From assembly GCA_933228895.1 (NCBI GenBank), contig OW121854.1:133529926-133593925 (forward strand): a DNA stretch of 64,000 bases. The letters run 5' to 3'. Below the pieces are notes generated by a model, which worked only from the letters and a program-made list of their open reading frames with translations, was not told where the DNA came from and did no database searches. The translations under genes were made by a program, and so were the position numbers. Source of the DNA: Platycnemis pennipes. Taxonomy: Eukaryota > Arthropoda > Insecta > Odonata > Platycnemididae. Shown piece by piece: positions 20,875 to 33,234 of the stretch. Each line of letters starts with the position of its first letter. Position 1 is the stretch's first letter.

Positions 20875-21267
20875 AAGGCTACGTTGTTGCAGAAACCGCG
20901 GACTCCTCCTTTAGACTACCAGTTCCCTCATAACTAAGTAATGAAGAAAGGAAAGCCTACAAAAAATATGCACAGAGATCACACCTTGACAAGTTCCACT
21001 GGCTTTTGCTGTCTCGTAAAGACAGGGGGCTGTACTGTAAATATTGTGTACTTTTTTCATCTGGCTTAGGAAGTGTCCACCACAACGTGACTCCACTTAG
21101 GATCTTCGTTAAGGAACCCCTTAAAAAATTTGATAATCTCTTATGAGAAAAAGGTGACCTCACCACTCACGAGGAAAACCGATTCCATGTATCTGCAGTT
21201 GACAATGGAAAAGACTTTTTACTAACATGCAATGAACCATCTTTAGAAATAAACAACCGACTAATGG

Positions 21268-21600
21268 GATCTGGTTGGTGTGGTGGCTAGAGTACTGGCC
21301 TCCAATCTCGAGGGCCCAGGTTCGATTCCTGGCAGTGGCAGATTTTTCAGTGGAAAATCGGTCCCCACTTGCGTGCCTAGTGGAGGGCATTTCAAGTCCA
21401 GTACTCCGTCCGTCGGATGGGACGTTAAACCATGGTCCCCTCGGCGCCTAGGGCATTTCAAGTCCAGTACTCCGTCCGTCGGATGGGACGTTAAACCATG
21501 GTCCCCTTGGCGCCTTTCGTTAAGAGTAGGCTAATGCCGACACCGGGTTTCTCTCCACCCTTCTTCCGTTTCCTGAAAACTTCTACTATTACCCAATTAC
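21268..21600 (+). mobile_element. tRNA-derived SINE with duplicated 66-bp body segment
   Basis: The tRNA-like head has GTGGCTAGAGTACTGGCC (A box region) and a B box GGTTCGATTCC at 21319-21329. The body contains GGATGGGACGTTAAACCATG twice because a 66-bp segment (21385-21450) is repeated in tandem at 21451-21516. After the duplication the sequence continues with TTTCGTTAAGAGTAGGC and TTCTCTCCACCC. The 3' limit is approximate. Confidence 0.75.
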
Positions 21601-22059
21601 CAACCTATCCTAAATGGCGCAAATGACCTCAGCTGACGGTTTTTTTAAACATTTTTGTATGCAATTATTTTCTAGATTTTCCCACTTGCGTAATTTGAAA
21701 AATCTGATCATGAGTTAGCTTTCTATAAATTCTTTTGTTTCATGATACTGATGATACCGTACAGCAATATTAGCACCCAACTCAAACTTTTTAGTAAGCC
21801 CCTAATTAAACAGATTATTTAACTTTGATGTATGTGCTTATCATCACTGTAAACCTTTTCCAATGAAATTTTTTCACATTTTCTGTCGTATGAAACATTA
21901 ATATTTTATAATTATTTTAAACTTCAAGTTGGCTTTTTATTCCTTCTCCATTGTTAAACTTCTTAAATGTCTAAAATTGTTCAATTTCATCTGTTGTTAA
22001 GAATACAAATGAAATTTTAGGCTCCAAAATGCGTAAAAAATGGGTATTTGAAAAAAATG

Positions 22060-22168
22060 TACACGGGAGAACCCTCCTCTCTCCCGTGGGGGGGGGGGGG
22101 TGTATTCCAAACTCCCTGGACCCAGGTCATGACCCCCCCCCCCAAATTTAATGCTGAATCCGCCCCTG
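22060..22168 (-). mobile_element. DNA-transposon terminus, fragment
   Basis: Ends ...GCTGAATCCGCCCCTG, the inverted relative of 18452-18540, with the same G/C-run and GGTCATGACC core. Target duplication not identified. Confidence 0.45.
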
Positions 22169-23080
22169 GTCGAAATATTGTGCATAAACCCGAATATAAG
22201 CAGAATGCCTTAAGTAAACAACATAAGCCAGAATTACAAAGTGAAGAAAATTCAGAATTGTGATTTATGTTGCAGCGAGAAGCTATTTTTTAAAAGTGTT
22301 TTTTCAATGCATTACAAGGTGTTATTGATTTTCTATTTGCACACAAATCAGGAGTGTGATTTGTGTTCCTGTTACAAGCTTTTTACTTACAATGCTTTTT
22401 CTCTTCTCTACGACCGTGGTAGAAACTAAAGCCAAGTTGTTGGACTGGATCAAAATCGGATGGCATGAGTGATATTCAGAAGCGAATAACAATTTGATCA
22501 ACGCGGTTATAATCTCTTGATTGTAAGAGGGAATCAAAAGTGTACAAATATTTGTATATACAAACAAAACTTAATCGCGCCACTGCGAACGAGGCAATTA
22601 GCAACGTGTAGCAATTTGGAACATGTATCCCACATATAAGAACAATATTTGAACACCACACCTGCAGGTCAATTAAGTAAATGTCATTGCCATCAAAGGG
22701 ACCAGCCATCATATGGGAGCCATATAAATCTTATAGTCAATCGCGTCAGTCATCAATTGGTTTGACAGATGCGTCAATGTAACAATAGATTTGATGACTT
22801 TGATATTTCCATTATTGACCTGCTGCAACATAAACCAGGTTCTCCCACCTTCATCTGGCATTTTATAAGCAAATATTCACCATTCATTCCTTACGTAGGC
22901 TTCCACAGCTTAATGGATAAGAAGATAGAGGTCTTCAGGGCCTTCCTCCACATTGTTCCAAAAAAATATGGACCAATGAGGAGGAAACTGTTTTTTTTGT
23001 CTTCATTTGCCTCGCATCCCTGCCCATATCCACATAAGCCTACCACAAAATAGTATACCTATGCCCTTACCTTGCCAATG
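22169..23080. other. No recognised gene
   Basis: AT-rich; short open frames only. A minus-strand stretch about 22820-23010 (QFPPHWSIFFWNNVEEGPED) could be a neighbouring exon of the candidate at 23085-23266, but I see no clear splice acceptor. Confidence 0.35.
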
Positions 23081-23084
23081 TGAA

Positions 23085-23266
23085 ACTTCTTCACCCAGCA
23101 CTAAGACCGAGCACCCAGCATTCCGAGTCTGACATTCGCACCATGCAAAAACATAACCAAACTGATACCTACACCCATAGCCTTGTGGAATAATAGAACC
23201 CCACGTCCTTAACAGCATGCTTCCCTCATCCATGTCTAGCCCCAACACACATCGAGCATCCCACAT
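23085..23266 (-). CDS. Candidate protein-coding exon, unidentified
   Basis: On the minus strand a frame of about 60 codons begins MWDARCVLGLDMDEGSMLL, runs through RTWGSIIPQGYGCRYQFG and ends LVLGEEVSHWQG. It is immediately followed by a good splice donor, CAAG|GTAAGG, near 23083. The composition (mixed hydrophobic and charged residues, six cysteines, no low complexity) looks like a real protein. A TGA lies three codons upstream of the ATG, so either the ATG is a start or an acceptor lies just before it. I do not recognise the family. It does not resemble any transposon protein I know. Coding status is an inference from composition and the donor. Confidence 0.35.
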
Positions 23267-24041
23267 TTGACTTCATAATTGAAATTCTGGCACAATTCAA
23301 ACCTGCAAAACCTTACTGCATTATGCTTCACGTTGCGACAGGTTCTCCGTACTGGAAGAACTTAGTGCCAAATAATGCCCATGCCATTTTGTTCCAAGCC
23401 ACATCCTTATTTCTGTGCCTGGATATAACCCATTTACAATTAGATGAGAGAAAATACATATATTTCATAACATGTTTCACATAGATTAGAGAAGCAAAGT
23501 ATATTTCTGACAATATTACTATTTGAAAAAAACTGGAATTGGAGATTATCAAAAGTGAAGTTAATAACTTGTAAAGACAATAACAAAGAATAGTTGTCCA
23601 ATTTACTAACGATTTAAGCATTTGGGGTGCTTAACTAATGCTCTATTTATGTAAAAAACCACATACAAGGAGCATCACTTAATTATAATGGGAGTTCACA
23701 ATTATAACATTATAATAGAGTGAATATTTGAGACCACCGTCATCACATTCAAAATGTGCCGTAGAATTAACAAACATGTGTATGACGGAAAACTTCCAGT
23801 AGCTCCTCAGAAGTATTGGTAGAGCAAGAGAAGTATTGGTTGTTCCTCTTCGTACATGCGTTACCAGTAGAGCACCCTGGCACAAAACAATTGCGTAAAC
23901 CCATCTTTTCCTAAATATTCTTCTATTTTCCAAGACACTCTCAACTCACCACCATTACATCTAACGGCGAAATGACAATGAAGAGGCCTAATTCGCAACA
24001 CCAGCGCTATATATCGGCAAGTTTAGAAACCATATTAACTG
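23267..24041. other. No recognised gene
   Basis: AT-rich. It would contain upstream intron or exons if 23085-23266 is genuine, but I can support none. Confidence 0.35.
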
Positions 24042-26073
24042 GCGACCCATGGCGCATCAACTCTTCGAGTAAAAAGGTCGCCAATGTTTATGAAAGAGGT
24101 GAAATTCGGCAGTGACGTTTCACTACTAGAGACCACTAGCGATCCCAGAATGACCCCCGAACCATCAGAAGTTTAAAGGCAATTTCAGCACTGGAGCGCA
24201 CGTAGTTCAACCAAGTACCGTCAGATGGCATTACTAGGTCTTTCATAATTCTTTCTTCTCTATACTATTCTTTCATCATTATTATTCTATTATTTTTATT
24301 TTATGATATCATTGAATTCAGTTTTCAGCGCGAATTAAAGCAATCCTGAATGGGCCCTGTAAAATTTGTTCAATTAGACAAAAGTTCAAGCTATTGATTT
24401 TTAGGAAGTCGAAGTCACATACACATGGCTAATTATTAAATGGCAAACAGCACAAGTTTATCAATTCTGGCACTGAAATGAAAATTGCACAAAATTCCTA
24501 ATTTTCCTGTTCTGAGACTGACCTAATTCGCACAAGGAGTTGTTGAAAATCATCTTCATCCAGCGCAAACGTATGTTATCACCAGACAATGCTAAAACGG
24601 CGTAATTTCTGAAAATAAAACGTAGGAATTCATACTTAAATGAAAGATAAATTTGCATATCAAGACGTATATTTGGCCATAATTGGCAAAAAGACGGGTA
24701 CAATCACATCAATGGATGTTTTTTTCGAATAAAAACACTATTTACGTTGATCAAATTGAACCACCAGTCATTAACATACTACACAAAAAATGCACTGCAA
24801 TATAGACTAAAGTAAAATTTGTAAAAAAGTGAACATTAGTACTTTGTACACCAATCAGTACCAAAAATATCAAATATGCTGCAGATGATTGAGAAGAATA
24901 GTACTGATTAAGACAACAAATGAATTAACATCTGCTGCATGCTTTGTAGATTCTCAGAATAATATAGATTAAAAATTACTATTGAAGTATAATACCATCA
25001 GTATCAATTTAACAAGTAGGGGCATGGATGAATTTCAATCCCTGGCACATCTAACATCAATAACATCATAAAACACTACGTTAAAAGCAGTTAGTACATA
25101 TGCTCCAAATTATACATAACCATTTTTCATCAGTCTATGAGTTTAAATACATCATAGTTTCAAGTTAATTACCAAACAGTCCCATAACTCTTGTTCAAAA
25201 TCACACACTTAATGTGTTGTCAACGTTGTCAATAACAAGTCCCTGATAATACACAGTACACAATTAGATTGCTGATCCTCACTATGATACAAATGGCTTC
25301 ACATTCCAGATATGTGAATAATTAGCATATCAATCCATGAAACAACAAGCACAGAAATGATGAGAAAAGCGTTGAATGTCGTCCAAATTTTAACACTGTC
25401 ACAGATGCACACAAAAGCACAGATTCAGACACTAGCACAGACGCGCACACAAGTTCAGGTCCATAGCACAATGTTCTTATTGTATCATCACTTCAATGAG
25501 TTTTACTGGTACGTGTATAATTTTGCTTCAATGTTCAAACTCTTCGAAACTAAAATAAAAAAAGGCATTGAAAGGTGGAGAATGAACACTCCCAATTCAG
25601 AATAGATTTGGAACCCTTGATGGCATCCAAAGTACAAGACAAATACCCAACATTTTATCAGGGCAATCTTCTCTGATTCACACAAAATTCAAGAATATTA
25701 TAAACCTCTAGTTTCAGCCGACCAATGAGTTCTGTCACAACACAGATTTTCTTTAGTGACCACACATTTTACAATCCTCAAACATTATAATAAAAGTAAT
25801 AAACATGTCTGGATGAAATTTCATTCTGCACTTATAATATATTATAAGTACACTCACTTTACCCTTGAAATTGTTTACACTAGCACATCCACAAAGTAAA
25901 GGAATCCAACAAGGTCATTTACAAACACCGTAGGAACCATAAACAAACATAAATCAAAAAATCATCCTAATTTCTGCTATAATAAACGCCATCAAAAGGA
26001 CATTTAGTTGATGTTTAACGGGTAAAAGTTAACATTAGATTGGCTGCGTATCTGCGATCATTTACAAAGTACT

Positions 26074-27855
26074 GGGGGATTATTCCGTAAGGAAGGCGCC
26101 CGATGCCATCTGAAAAAAGATGCTTTTTTGGCATCAGCTACTCGAAATGGCATCGGTTGTTATTCCGTAACTAAGTCGCCCGATGCTATCTGACAGGAGA
26201 TGCTTTTTTGGCATCAGCTACTCGAAATGGCATCAGTAGTTATTCCGTAACTGTCGCCGATGCCATTTTTCGATGCCATCCGTGTCACGGGCGCCAGAGG
26301 CCGTGAGATAATGGCATCGGCGAAAAAGCATCAGAAAAATCTTCGCTACGCGGTCGTCTTTTGTCCATTCCTCGTATCTTCCGATATTTGTGTTTTATTG
26401 TTTACAAAGATCATGCGTGTTCAAAAGGTTTGTCAGCTTCTCCCATTACTGCCTTTAAGTATTTATTTTTTCCTAAGGAGGTCCCGAAGGCTTATTAGTA
26501 ATCTTTAATTAGAAGTTCCGTAATTTCCTTAGATTTTTCCTCTTCCCCTTCAACCGTTTTGTCGTTGTAAAACAGAATGAAGTTGTTGGCACAATATATC
26601 GAATTGTATATAATACCTTTCACTAAACAAGTATACGTATATCATGTAATGAAATACGTAGTGCACTCCCTGACAAAAATTCCTTACAGTTCTTTAGTAG
26701 AATTCCTTGGACTGTTTTATATTCCTTAAAGCATTGAACTAGTTTCTTAACCGGATAAGCGTAGGTACATTGGCAATTATTTACACTGTTCTGCTCAGAT
26801 TTCTAAATGAATTCATTCCCAACATAATTCCGAATGATATTCCTACGACTATTACATAAGTTACATAATAAGAAGAGGATGTATAAATTAAACACTCGCT
26901 TGCATTCATTTACCTCTGTATTTATTATTAGTAATTAATTCTACATTTACTTGTAGAATGTTTACATATATTCTGCATCCATTTATATTATTTAGAAATA
27001 AGTTCTTCAGCCATATTCTCCGTAGCTTATCTACAAAAATGGTCTCTGAAAGAAGAACGATCAGAAGACTTAAATATTGCACTGATAACATAGGTATCTT
27101 TCAATAAATTATTAAAATAGTTCAATTAATTTTCAGCAACTTCTATCAATTATATTTCAAAGGCCTTCCGTCAGTAAGTGGTGCAAAATCATTAATATAC
27201 ATTGATATAAAAAGCGCTATGAAGAAATTTCACAAGTATAACCAGTAGGATAACCAGCTAAAATACTTAGTAAGCGAACATTTCATTTTTGATCATTTAA
27301 TTTCACCTCTCTTATTAGCGAAATGTCTTCCTGAAATGGATCATCACGGAGAAAGGGCCGTAGTACGACGTTTTCTACATAATATATTCCGTGGAGGCCC
27401 ACACATAAATGTTGTAATCCCCGGGTTGTTAAGAAACCTAATATTGCGAATCGAAACCTGCGTACAAAATGGAACATGTTTTAATTTTACTTAAGTGTGT
27501 TTTACTTACCTCGAGCAATCCATTTTCTCTGGAGAATATAATTATCTATAAGCAAAAGTCACCGACTCTACAAACGTTTTTCAAACGCTATGTCACAGCT
27601 AAAGTAAACACAATCCCATTGGTTTAAGTATATCGTTATTCGTTTGTTATCAACTCATCAACGTGAGACATCATGGATACGGGCATAACTTCATTATCAA
27701 CTAGAAGTTCTTTGACGCCCGAATGGCATCGCTAGTCACCGATGCCATTTGCTGATGCTGCCGCTGGCGGATTTTACGGAATAACCTCCGATGCCATTTT
27801 TGGATGCCGTCTCGAGAATGGCATCGGGCGCCTTGAGAATTAGGGAATAACCCCC
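26074..27855. mobile_element. Inverted-repeat DNA transposon, non-autonomous, 1.78 kb
   Basis: Left end GGGGGATTATTCCGTAAGG then GGCGCCCGATGCCAT; right end as reverse complement GGGGGGTTATTCCCTAA then GGCGCCCGATGCCAT. The left arm contains a perfect-period tandem repeat (80 bp). The right arm repeats the internal TTACGGAATAAC once. The interior has no transposase; a frame at 26260-26508 is open but without a known domain. It interrupts tandem unit A. No convincing target duplication was found (flanks ACT and TGA). Confidence 0.75.
26080..26270 (+). repeat. 80-bp tandem repeat in the left terminal arm
   Basis: TTATTCCGTAA begins exactly at 26080, 26160 and 26240. Each full unit holds CGCCCGATGC, GATGCTTTTTTGGCATCAGC and CTCGAAATGGCATC. 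There are two full units and a partial third. Confidence 0.85.
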
Positions 27856-27930
27856 CTGAACTTACAAATCGGGCTTAGGTTACGATAACTCTGATGATAA
27901 CGGGCACGATTATAAGGTAGACTTTTGTAG

Positions 27931-27985
27931 ACTTTTTGTAGACTTTTTCAAGGTCCTCGGGACCTTGAAAAAGTCTACAAAAAGT
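27931..27985. repeat. Perfect 26-bp palindrome
   Basis: Arm ACTTTTTGTAGA... ending CAAGGTCC (27931-27956), 3-base loop, and an exact reverse complement (27960-27985). It lies in tandem unit A and has no visible counterpart in unit B. There is no T-run typical of a bacterial terminator and the setting is eukaryotic. Confidence 0.85.
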
Positions 27986-28550
27986 GCGCAAGAGCTTTCA
28001 CAGGGCAATACTGAATTATCTTTTGTTTAAATAGGAACGAAGATGAAGCAGTAAGTTTATTTTACAAGTCTCCAATCAGATACCGAAGTACTTCATCGCA
28101 TACAAATGCTAACATTCATAAACTGCAATAAGTATACGAATAACATAAGTGACGTTGATTGATCATGTACACAGGTCAACGTACAACATTCTTGAAACAC
28201 TTTCTACTGCATTAACCAGTACAGATCGCAAACAAACACAATACGGCACCACGTACTCAACCGATCACGAGGGTCCCAGGATATACATTTGAATGCGAAC
28301 GGCCACTTCCCCCACCCCCAGCTAACGGAAAAAACTGAGAAAAAATAATAATAAAATAAAGAAGTAGTTCGGGGGTCATCTTGGGGTGGCGCAGAACGCA
28401 GTCGAAATTCGCCCCGCCCACTTGAATCCGGGTGTGGCTAGGCCTGGGCGATATTGATAATTCAATATCGGGATACGATAATTTTAGCATATCGTAAGGT
28501 GGCGATAACGATAAATTATATCGTGACGATAAATATCGATAAATTATCGC

Positions 28551-28835
28551 CACGATATTTTATCGGGGCACGATAATATATCGGGGCACGATATTTTATC
28601 GGGGCACGATAATTTATCGGGGCACGATAATTTATCGGGGCACGATAAATTATCGGGGCACGATATTTTATCGGGGCACGATATTTTATCGGGGCACGAT
28701 AAATTATCGGGGCACGATAATTTATCGGGACACGATATTTTATCGGGGCACGATAAGATATCGGGGCACGATAAGATATCGGGGCACGATAAGATATCGG
28801 GGCACGATAAGATATCGGGGCACGATAAATATCGC
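28551..28835. repeat. 18-bp tandem array, left arm of the hAT-like element
   Basis: About 15-16 units of CACGATAATTTATCGGGG with AT variants. Each unit is itself nearly palindromic (ATCGGGGCACGAT). The apparent 129-codon frame here is an artefact of the 18-bp period (six-residue protein repeat). Confidence 0.9.
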
Positions 28836-30539
28836 AATAAAATATCATGATATCGCGTCCCGATAAAATATCACGATAAAAGATTGTGATATGGCGCTCG
28901 TTCAAATATCGCGTAATCGCGCCCGATAAACTATCGTGATATTGCGCTGGTTAATCGTGTCGGAAAAAGCTGTTGGGTTGGCCTTCGCTTCAGCTGGAGC
29001 AAGTACGTTTGAAAACTTACTATTCTACTATCTGCTAATTCAAATTCTCAACAGTTCTCTCTCACTCTCTCTTTCAATTTAAGCGGTCTGATAATTTATG
29101 GGTGACGTCATGCTCTAATTTTGGAAGGAACTGTAAACAGCTGTTTGTAAATTAGTGTATGTATTGTCCGTTCATCTAAAGATATCGAATCAAACTATTC
29201 GGCTTGCTAGAATAATGTGATCTTACTTTAGATGATTACCAAAAGTAACATGCAGTCTTCAGTAACATGCATTGTTCTGATTGCTTTACACGTAGTAATG
29301 CCCAAATATATTTAATCATTTTTTCGGTAAAAATTACAATCAGTCCAATTAATTTAACAGAAATTACCCTTTCACCGAGCGTCGGTGAGGTTTCACAGTT
29401 GATCAACGGTATTTACGGAATACGACGCAAACAGAACTGGTACGTGATGTCTGTTCCGTATGGCCCGAACCAACTGTGTGCGACTTGTTTCATAGCAGCC
29501 TGACCGGAACAGGTTGGTGATCAGACTAGCCACATTGTTTGTGCAGGCGAATTTTAAACGACAGAGAGACGCACAGCATATTGATTTCGATCGCAGCTCA
29601 TGCAAAAGTCGGCCGTGTCGCAGACATGCGCCCGCAAACTAAACGCAGGCCAGCCGCACACAGGCACAATGTCGATGGCGAGCCAGACTCACATTGGGTG
29701 CAGATCATCATCACATCTCACATTGATCATTTCGACTGCACACTATCTGCGGGCGGTCGCCCACGGCAATTCAGACCTGCAGGCAGCCATACGCAGACGA
29801 AATGTATATGTTATTTCCTAAAGAGAAAGAACTTTTTTTCGTGAGCTGATGAAACTAATGTATTTACCTAATTTAGTCTCAAACTGCTGACTTCTACTGA
29901 AATCCTTCCCTAGAAATAAGATTTGGGTTAAAATACGCAAGGAATGAAATCAATATTTTCATAAATCCTCCGGAAGATGGAAATGAAACAGGGTGACTAT
30001 GAGGAATTCACTTCGGAATATAATGACCCTGATCGTCTTAATGACCGGCAGCTGAAAGCGGGTGGTGACGTCAGCATTGGCGATGTAGATCAAATGGACA
30101 ATAATATATTTAGGCATGCAATATATTTGGGCATTAGGTACTACGTGTAAAGCAATCAGTACAATGCATGTTACTGAAAGTTACTTTTGGTAATCATCTA
30201 AAGTAAGATCACATTATTCTAGCAAGTAGAATGGTTTGCTTGATGAGTTTGTTTCGATATATTTAGATCAGCGGACAATACATACACTAATTAGCAAACA
30301 GTTGTTTTCAGTTCCTTTCAAATTTTGAACATGATGTCACCTATAAACTATCAGACCACTGGAATTGAAAGAGAGAGCGAGAGAGAACTGCTGAGAATTT
30401 GCATTAGCAGATAGCAGAACAGTAAGTTTTCAAACGTACTTGCGAAGGCCAACTCAACGGCTTTTTCCGATATCACGATATTTTATCGTGATATTTATCG
30501 TGATAATATGTCGTGATATTTTATCGGGGCGCGATATCG

Positions 30540-30765
30540 TGATATTTTATCGGGACGTGATATCATGATATTTATCGTGCCCCGATATATTATCGTGCCC
30601 CGATATCTTATCGTACCCCGATAAAATATCGGGCCCCGATAAATTATCGTGCTCCGATAAAATATCGGGCCCCGATAAATTATCGTGCCCCGATAAAATA
30701 TCGGGCCCCGATAAATTATCGCGCCCCGATAAAATATCGGGACACGATAAGACGATATTTATCGA
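30540..30765. repeat. 18/36-bp tandem array, right arm of the hAT-like element
   Basis: Inverted counterpart of the left array: ATCGTGCCCCGATAAA alternating with ATCGGGCCCCGATAAA, giving a 36-bp higher-order period. Unit variants differ from the left arm, so the two arms have evolved separately. Confidence 0.85.
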
Positions 30766-30870
30766 GCAACGATATATCGTCAATTTTGAAAACTCAATAT
30801 CGGATTCGCGATATATTAAAATATCGCGATATTTTACGATATATCGTTATATCGCCCAGGCCTAGGTGTG

Positions 30871-33234
30871 GCGACCCACGGGCGGTCAACTCAATGATAA
30901 AATAGTTTGACAAGATTTGGAGGTGAAACTCAAAACGTGACGTGTCGACTACTAGCACATCTTAGAATGTCTACCGTTACTAGCTGAGATTTTAAAGGCA
31001 AATAAGCCGTAGTGCACGCAGTTCTACATACAACCGCTAGATGGCAGAACTTGTTCACATTCATGATTCCTTCTTTACTATATATTATATATTCTTGATA
31101 CTTAAACCCCGTTAATTTTTTCGTTTTAATCAAGTTTTCGGCGAGAAGTTAAGCAACCCTGAATAGGAAACAGTGCATGATTGATTAAATAAGGTAAAAG
31201 TCCAAGCTCAACTTGCTAATTTCGCATACACACGGCTAATTATTAATTGAGAAGCCACACATCACTAAATTCTTGGCAGTTTACACTAAGTTTACTATTC
31301 CAAGACCGTTCTACTTCATACACGAAGTAAATACTGCATTATCTTCATCGATGGAAATTAAATATCGCCACCAGATGTATATGACAAGGCGCAAACTCTG
31401 AAAATAAATACGTGGACAGGAATTCATCTTCAAAATAAATAGAAATTTGTATGTACCTTTTGTACAAGAAGAAGTTTATTTGATTGGCAACAATTACAAA
31501 TACACCAGTGAACATCTATTGGTCAAATCACGATTTGAGCAATCGTCATTTTTGAAGATAGAGGCAACAAAATATAAATAAGCTATTTTTATTCAGTAAC
31601 CCATCTGCAGCCTCCATACAAAAACCTGCTTGTTATGTAAACGATTAATTTTCAGACATCAGAAATAATTTTTCATTAAGATCTGCACAAGTCCCACAAA
31701 ATATCAATGATACAGCAAGTGACTGACTTACAACAGGTTTAATTTAATAAATAAACGTTACCATAGCTAACAGTGAATTCACATCAACTGCATGCTAATT
31801 TATTCAACAACATAAAAGGCATTAAAATTAATATTTAACTGTAATACCATCTATTCCAATTAAACATGGAGGGGCACAGAATGGGCTATAACTTCCACAC
31901 CAAATATCAATCATATTGACATCATGCACAATGTTAAAAGCAGTCAGTACATTCCAATCAAATAACACAAGTTTTCAGTGTAAGTTTAAGCACAAGTATA
32001 TCCTATAGTTCTGAATTACTTCCCAAATAGATAACTTTCTCAATAGAAATAAAGTCATAATGATCCTTCATCAATGACAGGTTCATAACAATGGACATAA
32101 ATAAGTTACTTATCCACACTAGCAGGCCAATGTCTTGAAACTACAGAAAATTGTATGGATTGCTATGATATCCAGGAAAAATTTGCATTAAAATATATCA
32201 TTCAGGAATAAAGAGTTTAGGAACATAATTAATATAATTTAATCGGGGATACTTAGGAAAATTTCTCTAACACAGTCAAGGTGAACTGTGGTTCGAACAC
32301 ACACCCCTAAGAGTTAAGGAAGTCACTCGGGTCATCAGAACGTTATTAATAGTAGTGTATTGCTCCCCAAATACAATTGAGTGCTTCACAAAAAACACCT
32401 GGATAATACAAAAGGAGGACGAAGGTAGAAAACAGCAGACTTACATATTATGATGAGTGAAACAGGCAAAAAATTTACGTACATGCGATGTGAGTTGAAA
32501 TGTTTCCTTGGCACTTACGACCAGCAAGAAGACATCTGGGACAATCCATTTCCTAGAAACTCGTGAGTGGCGAAGGAAAGCTAGCCTATGTATGTCCACA
32601 AACACTTTACACAGACCACCTCCACAAAGCAAACAAGATCAATGTTGTTGTTTATGTCACTCGCCTTTTTAACGTTAACCGTTAGCTGGCGATTATTTAC
32701 AAGGTCATGAGGCAGTAGCGAGACTTAGTCGAAAAAACTTCGTCAAAATGACGGTTATTTGAAAGTTAACATTAGCTTTCCAGCACATCAGCAATCGCTT
32801 CCACACTTACACTATGCCAAACGGGGCATAAATCGTGCTAACTACGTTACAAAACAAACTGACCATAACAAGATATGAATTCAGTATTAACAAAGCACAC
32901 GTCGCATACACATTCTTGATACACTTTCTCCTATACAGTAAACGACTAAAAACACAATCAGGAACTAAAACACCACGAATAACACACAAACATTCCTCGA
33001 GGCTCTGCGTGTTGACTAATGCAACGCTACAAATTTGAATGAAAACGTTCGCTTCCCCGACCAATTACAGACGAGCTACAAAAAATGTATAAAATAAAAA
33101 AAATAGTTCCGAGTTCCGGTAGACAAGAAAAAATATCTAAAAAATAAAAAAGTAGTTCCGACTTCCGGTAGGACTTTTGAGATGACGCAGAACGCAGTCA
33201 ACGATTTGCCCGGGAAGATGAACGGGGGTGTGGC
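30871..33234. repeat. Large tandem unit B, uninterrupted
   Basis: About 2.36 kb aligning with unit A (24042-30872). It keeps GGTGTGGC once at 33227-33234, exactly where unit A is split by the hAT-like element, and so records the empty site. No gene recognised; short open frames have no domain. Confidence 0.65.

Larger units (their letters stand above)
28439..30864. mobile_element. hAT-like element with very long inverted repeats and ATCG-rich arrays
   Basis: Termini TAGGCCTGGGCGATAT are perfect 16-bp inverted repeats. They are bordered by an 8-bp duplication GGTGTGGC (28431-28438 and 30865-30872), the hAT hallmark. Imperfect inverted homology extends to about 29310 on the left and from about 30119 on the right, so the arms are about 870 and 745 bp. 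Each arm carries an 18-bp tandem array. The centre (29382-30060) is unique to this family, recurs at 42690-43342 and has no transposase. It is therefore non-autonomous. Confidence 0.85.
24042..30872. repeat. Large tandem unit A, split by two transposons
   Basis: Excluding insertions at 26074-27855 and 28439-30872, this unit aligns in order with 30871-33234. Matching landmarks are GGCGACCCA...CAACTC, GGTGAAA, ACTACTAG, TTTAAAGGCAA, CTGAATRGG, CACGGCTAATTATTAA versus CATGGCTAATTATTAA, AAAGTTAACATTAG and GACGCAGAACGCAGTC. It ends at GGTGTGGCGACCC, where the next unit starts. Divergence is high, so the duplication is old. No gene recognised inside. Confidence 0.65.

Noticed and set aside
18452..22168. 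One 3.7-kb transposon between two similar inverted ends
   Set aside because: The 8-bp flanks do not match, and the interior is a patchwork of SINEs and another MITE; two separate fragments are as likely.
28516..28905. A 129-codon repetitive frame (YRAPI-type repeats) on the minus strand
   Set aside because: It is the translation of an 18-bp tandem DNA array; period and composition explain it.
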